NCBI GenBank assembly: GCA_048498415.1
Contig: JBEHYA010000075.1
Coordinates: forward strand, 1-9,662
DNA: 9,662 bases
Source: JBEHYA01 sp048498415
Lineage (GTDB): Bacteria > Pseudomonadota > Alphaproteobacteria > UBA9219 > RGZA01
Direction of reading: 5' to 3'
Below the pieces are notes generated by a model. The model searched no databases and had not been told where the DNA came from. It was given only the letters and a program-made list of their open reading frames with translations. How positions within the stretch are numbered: the stretch's first letter is position 1; every line of letters begins with the position of its first letter. Both the position numbers and the translations under genes were made by a program. Below are positions 7,274 to 9,662 of this stretch, in pieces.

Positions 7274-7378
7274 GGGTAACGGAGAGGTGATTTTGAGAAA
7301 AAAACATATCGCGCCTTAATTATTTTTGCGAAGATATTATTTCCATTCGTTTTTGCGCTTTTCCTGAAGCATTACGCT
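7274..7378. promoter_or_regulatory. Divergent promoter region between sppA and the photolyase gene
   Basis: An AT-rich 105-base gap between two divergent genes, so promoters for both should lie here. TATTAT (7335-7340) on the plus strand matches the -10 consensus at five of six positions, and TTGAGA (7293-7298) resembles a -35, but the two are not at standard spacing from one another. Assigning a promoter is therefore tentative. A Shine-Dalgarno-like GGAGAGGTGA lies at 7281-7290 on the plus strand, followed by a tiny reading frame. No LexA-type operator was recognised. Confidence 0.35.
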
Positions 7379-8815
7379 ATGACAACGCCCACTCAGCTGG
7401 TTTGGCTGCGCCACGACCTGCGCCTTGTCGATAATCCCGCGATTTTTAATGCCGCGGCCGCGGGCCCGGTGGCGGCTGTCTATATCTACGAGCCCCTCCT
7501 GCCCTGGGCGCCGCTTGGTGCCAGCCTGTGGTGGCTGCACCATTCGCTTAAAAGCCTGATGGCCGATTTGAAACGCCATGGCGTGCAACTAATTTTGCGG
7601 AAAGGCAAAGCGGAAGATATTTTGCCAAAGCTGGCTAAAGAAATTCTTGCTTCGGCAATTTACTGGAACCGCCCGATTGAACCGGCGCAGGATGCGCGCG
7701 ATGAAAAGCTGGCGGAAGACTTACGCAAATTCTGCGAGGTCAAAACCTATCGCAGCGGTTTGTTGTTCCAGCCAAGTTCAATCACGAACAAAGAAGGCAA
7801 CCCCTATAAAGTTTTTACGCCATTTGCGAATGCGTGTCGCAAGGCGCCGCCGCCCCCGCCGCCCAAGCCGGCCCCCGATAAAATCACGGCGGCGAAAATC
7901 GATGTGAAAAGCGATGAGCTGGAAGACTGGGGTTTTTTGCCCACCCGGCCCAACTGGGCAAAGGGGTTTGACTGGGAGATCGGCGAAAAAGCGGCACAGG
8001 AACGGCTTGCCGACTTTCTGGACGAACAGGTCAAGGATTATACAGCCGCGCGCGACCGGCCGGATAAAGACGGCACCTCGAAGCTGTCGCCGCATCTGCA
8101 TTTCGGTGAAATATCCCCCCGCCAGATCTGGCATGCGGTTGAGGCACGCGCGGCCAAGCATAGCGGCGTGAAAGGTTATGATAAGTTTTTATCGGAAATT
8201 CTGTGGCGGGAATTTTCATCGCACCTGCTGCTGCGCTTTCCAAGCCTGCCTTCAAGACCACTGGATGAACGCTTCACTGATTTTCCATGGCAGCCGAATA
8301 AAAAATATTTCGATGCGTGGTGTAAAGGCCAGACCGGCATGCCGATTGTGGATGCCGGTATGCGGCAGCTTTGGCAGACAGGCTGGATGCACAACCGGGT
8401 GCGCATGATTGTGGCAAGCTTTCTTATTAAAAACCTGCAGCAGGACTGGCGGAAGGGCGAAGCCTGGTTCTGGGATTGTCTGGTGGATGCGGATTTGGCC
8501 AACAACGCCGCTTCATGGCAGTGGGTCGCTGGCTGCGGGGCGGATGCCGCGCCCTATTACCGCATTTTCAATCCCGTGCTGCAGGGCGAAAAGTTTGACC
8601 CCAATGGCGATTACGTGCGGGAATTCGTGTCGGAAATAAAGGCGCTTTCAAACAAATTCATTCACGCCCCCTGGCAGGCGCCGGCGGATGAACTAAATAA
8701 GGCAGGCATCAAACTGGGACAAACCTACCCCGCTCCGATTGTCGATTTGGGCGCGAGCCGCAAAGCTGCGCTGGACGCCTTCAAACGAATCAAAAACGAA
8801 AGTGAAGCGGATTAG
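7379..8815 (+). CDS. phrB: Class I deoxyribodipyrimidine photolyase
   Basis: Light-driven repair enzyme that splits UV-induced cyclobutane pyrimidine dimers using FADH-. The N-terminal alpha/beta antenna domain (about 5-150) opens with LVWLRHDLRLVDNPA. The C-terminal FAD domain holds GTSKLSPHLHFGEISPRQIW (232-251), LSEILWREF (271-279), TGMPIVDAGMRQLWQTGWMH (319-338) and GADAAPYYRIFNPVLQGEKF (387-406). The electron-transfer tryptophans W304, W357 and W380 have the same spacing as E. coli W306, W359 and W382, supporting an active class I CPD photolyase. A proline-rich linker (156-166) joins the domains. Residues that bind the folate antenna in E. coli are not obviously conserved around 100-106, so the second cofactor is uncertain. 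Length is 478 aa, normal for the family. The start at 7379 agrees with the family N-terminus. It is followed after 13 bp by a transpeptidase gene, probably co-transcribed. Confidence 0.95.
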   Translation: MTTPTQLVWLRHDLRLVDNPAIFNAAAAGPVAAVYIYEPLLPWAPLGASLWWLHHSLKSLMADLKRHGVQLILRKGKAEDILPKLAKEILASAIYWNRPIEPAQDARDEKLAEDLRKFCEVKTYRSGLLFQPSSITNKEGNPYKVFTPFANACRKAPPPPPPKPAPDKITAAKIDVKSDELEDWGFLPTRPNWAKGFDWEIGEKAAQERLADFLDEQVKDYTAARDRPDKDGTSKLSPHLHFGEISPRQIWHAVEARAAKHSGVKGYDKFLSEILWREFSSHLLLRFPSLPSRPLDERFTDFPWQPNKKYFDAWCKGQTGMPIVDAGMRQLWQTGWMHNRVRMIVASFLIKNLQQDWRKGEAWFWDCLVDADLANNAASWQWVAGCGADAAPYYRIFNPVLQGEKFDPNGDYVREFVSEIKALSNKFIHAPWQAPADELNKAGIKLGQTYPAPIVDLGASRKAALDAFKRIKNESEAD

Positions 8816-8817
8816 TT

Positions 8818-8821
8818 AGGA
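8818..8821 (+). promoter_or_regulatory. Ribosome binding site of the L,D-transpeptidase gene
   Basis: AGGA sits just after the photolyase TAG stop, 7 bases before the ATG at 8829. It fixes the start of the downstream gene and supports translation from a shared transcript. Confidence 0.6.
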
Positions 8822-8828
8822 TTATCGC

Positions 8829-9662
8829 ATGAAAGATTCGCGCACGCTCACCTTTTCCATCGGCCTTGTTGCTGCGCTTTGTATGTGGCTGCTGGCGGGC
8901 GTTTGCCATGCGGAAGATTTACCAGCAAGCGCCGTCCAACATGCGGTGGAAAGCAGCAGCGCTGTGCAGCCGGTATATGCCGGGGTGGTGCATTCCTTTT
9001 ATGAACAGCGCAACTTTACGCCGGCGTGGAAATTATCGGAGCCCAATTCCGGCCAGCTGATCCACGATTTCATCAGCTATATCCGCATGGCCCTTCACGA
9101 TAATGGCCTGAGCGAGAAAGCCTATGACTTTGATACGCTGCTCAAACACCTGCACGCGGGCGGCGCGGAAAATCTGGCGGTCGCGGATGTGATGGTAACC
9201 GACATCGTCATCCACCTCGCCGAAAGTCTGGCGGGGCAGGATTTAGTCCCGCAATCCAAGCTGCATACATGGCCATTAAAGCGCGGAAAGCAGAATATCG
9301 CGGCGGGGCTTAACAAGGCTGTGAACGAGCATAACGTTTCGGAATATCTGGAAGGCCTGCTGCCGGCTTCCAACCGCTACCAGGCCTTGCGCGAAGGGCT
9401 GATTTATTATCGCCAGCTGGCCGCCAAAGGCGGCTGGGTGAAAGTCGCGAACGGCAAATCGATGCACCCCGGCGATCACGATGCGCGCGCGATAGCGCTG
9501 GCCCAGCGCCTGCAGCAGGAAGGTTTTTATAACGGCACCATTCCCCAACAACCATTATATGACTGCGCGCTGGTCGATGCCCTGAAGCAGTTTCAGGATG
9601 CGCGCGGGCTGAATGCCGACGGCAATATGGGCGGCGAGACGGTGCGGGCATTGAACGCGCCG
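8829..9662 (+). CDS. YcbB/LdtD-like L,D-transpeptidase, N-terminal part (cut by window edge)
   Basis: Open reading frame of 278 codons running off the right edge without a stop. It begins with a signal peptide (residues 1-28: hydrophobic core IGLVAALCMWLLAGV, probable signal peptidase I cleavage after CHA). Three hallmarks of YcbB-type periplasmic L,D-transpeptidases follow: FYEQRNFTPAW (57-67), LPASNRYQALREGLIYYRQL (178-197) with the trailing GGW, and a peptidoglycan-binding type 1 domain (about 218-278, with VDALKQFQDARGLNADGNMG at 249-268). Such enzymes make 3-3 crosslinks in peptidoglycan. The catalytic YkuD domain, with its His and Cys, would lie beyond the window and cannot be verified. 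The start is supported by AGGA 7 bases upstream, and the gene lies 13 bp after the photolyase, so it is probably in the same operon. A catalytically degenerate relative cannot be excluded. Confidence 0.88.
   Translation, partial: MKDSRTLTFSIGLVAALCMWLLAGVCHAEDLPASAVQHAVESSSAVQPVYAGVVHSFYEQRNFTPAWKLSEPNSGQLIHDFISYIRMALHDNGLSEKAYDFDTLLKHLHAGGAENLAVADVMVTDIVIHLAESLAGQDLVPQSKLHTWPLKRGKQNIAAGLNKAVNEHNVSEYLEGLLPASNRYQALREGLIYYRQLAAKGGWVKVANGKSMHPGDHDARAIALAQRLQQEGFYNGTIPQQPLYDCALVDALKQFQDARGLNADGNMGGETVRALNAP

Noticed and set aside
8829..8916. Lipoprotein signal at LAGVC in the L,D-transpeptidase
   Set aside because: Val directly before Cys does not fit the lipobox; CHA followed by ED is a better signal peptidase I site.

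Overview
The window reads as a bacterial chromosome segment: six housekeeping genes beside a short AT-rich accessory module at the left edge. The Gram-negative envelope genes (quinone-linked PyrD, a 67K-type SppA, a YcbB-type L,D-transpeptidase), the GC-richer coding sequence and the gene styles suggest a proteobacterium, with Alphaproteobacteria most likely. That placement is tentative, because no rRNA or other phylogenetic marker is present.

Layout. Positions 45-1633 (minus strand) hold a two-gene operon: a DUF262 (ParB/Srx-fold, GmrS-like) protein followed by a small HEPN-domain protein, joined by a one-base TAATG overlap. This is the one accessory, defence-like element. Positions 1634-1900 are an AT-rich divergent intergenic region with small inverted repeats. 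Then come kup (K+ uptake, plus, 1901-3775), pyrD (pyrimidine synthesis, minus, 3765-4817; its 3' end overlaps kup by 11 bp), pgsA (phospholipid synthesis, plus, 4874-5497), sppA (signal peptide peptidase, minus, 5501-7273; 3 bp from the end of pgsA), a class I photolyase (plus, 7379-8815) and, 13 bp downstream of it, the first 278 codons of a YcbB/LdtD-like L,D-transpeptidase that runs off the right edge.

Function. The core genes do not form one pathway. They alternate in strand and are packed tail-to-tail with almost no spacer and no visible intrinsic terminators. The membrane/envelope theme (Kup, PyrD, PgsA, SppA, L,D-transpeptidase) may be chance. Only two gene pairs look co-transcribed: DUF262-HEPN, and photolyase-L,D-transpeptidase.

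The best candidate for a less described system is the DUF262-HEPN pair. The DUF262 protein keeps its nucleotide-binding-type motifs but has no C-terminal HNH (DUF1524) domain, and the partner carries a canonical R-x4-H HEPN ribonuclease motif. It looks like a split, GmrSD-like sensor plus an RNase effector, possibly anti-phage or abortive-infection. The rest of the window is ordinary. No tRNA, rRNA, CRISPR array, insertion sequence or integrase was seen.
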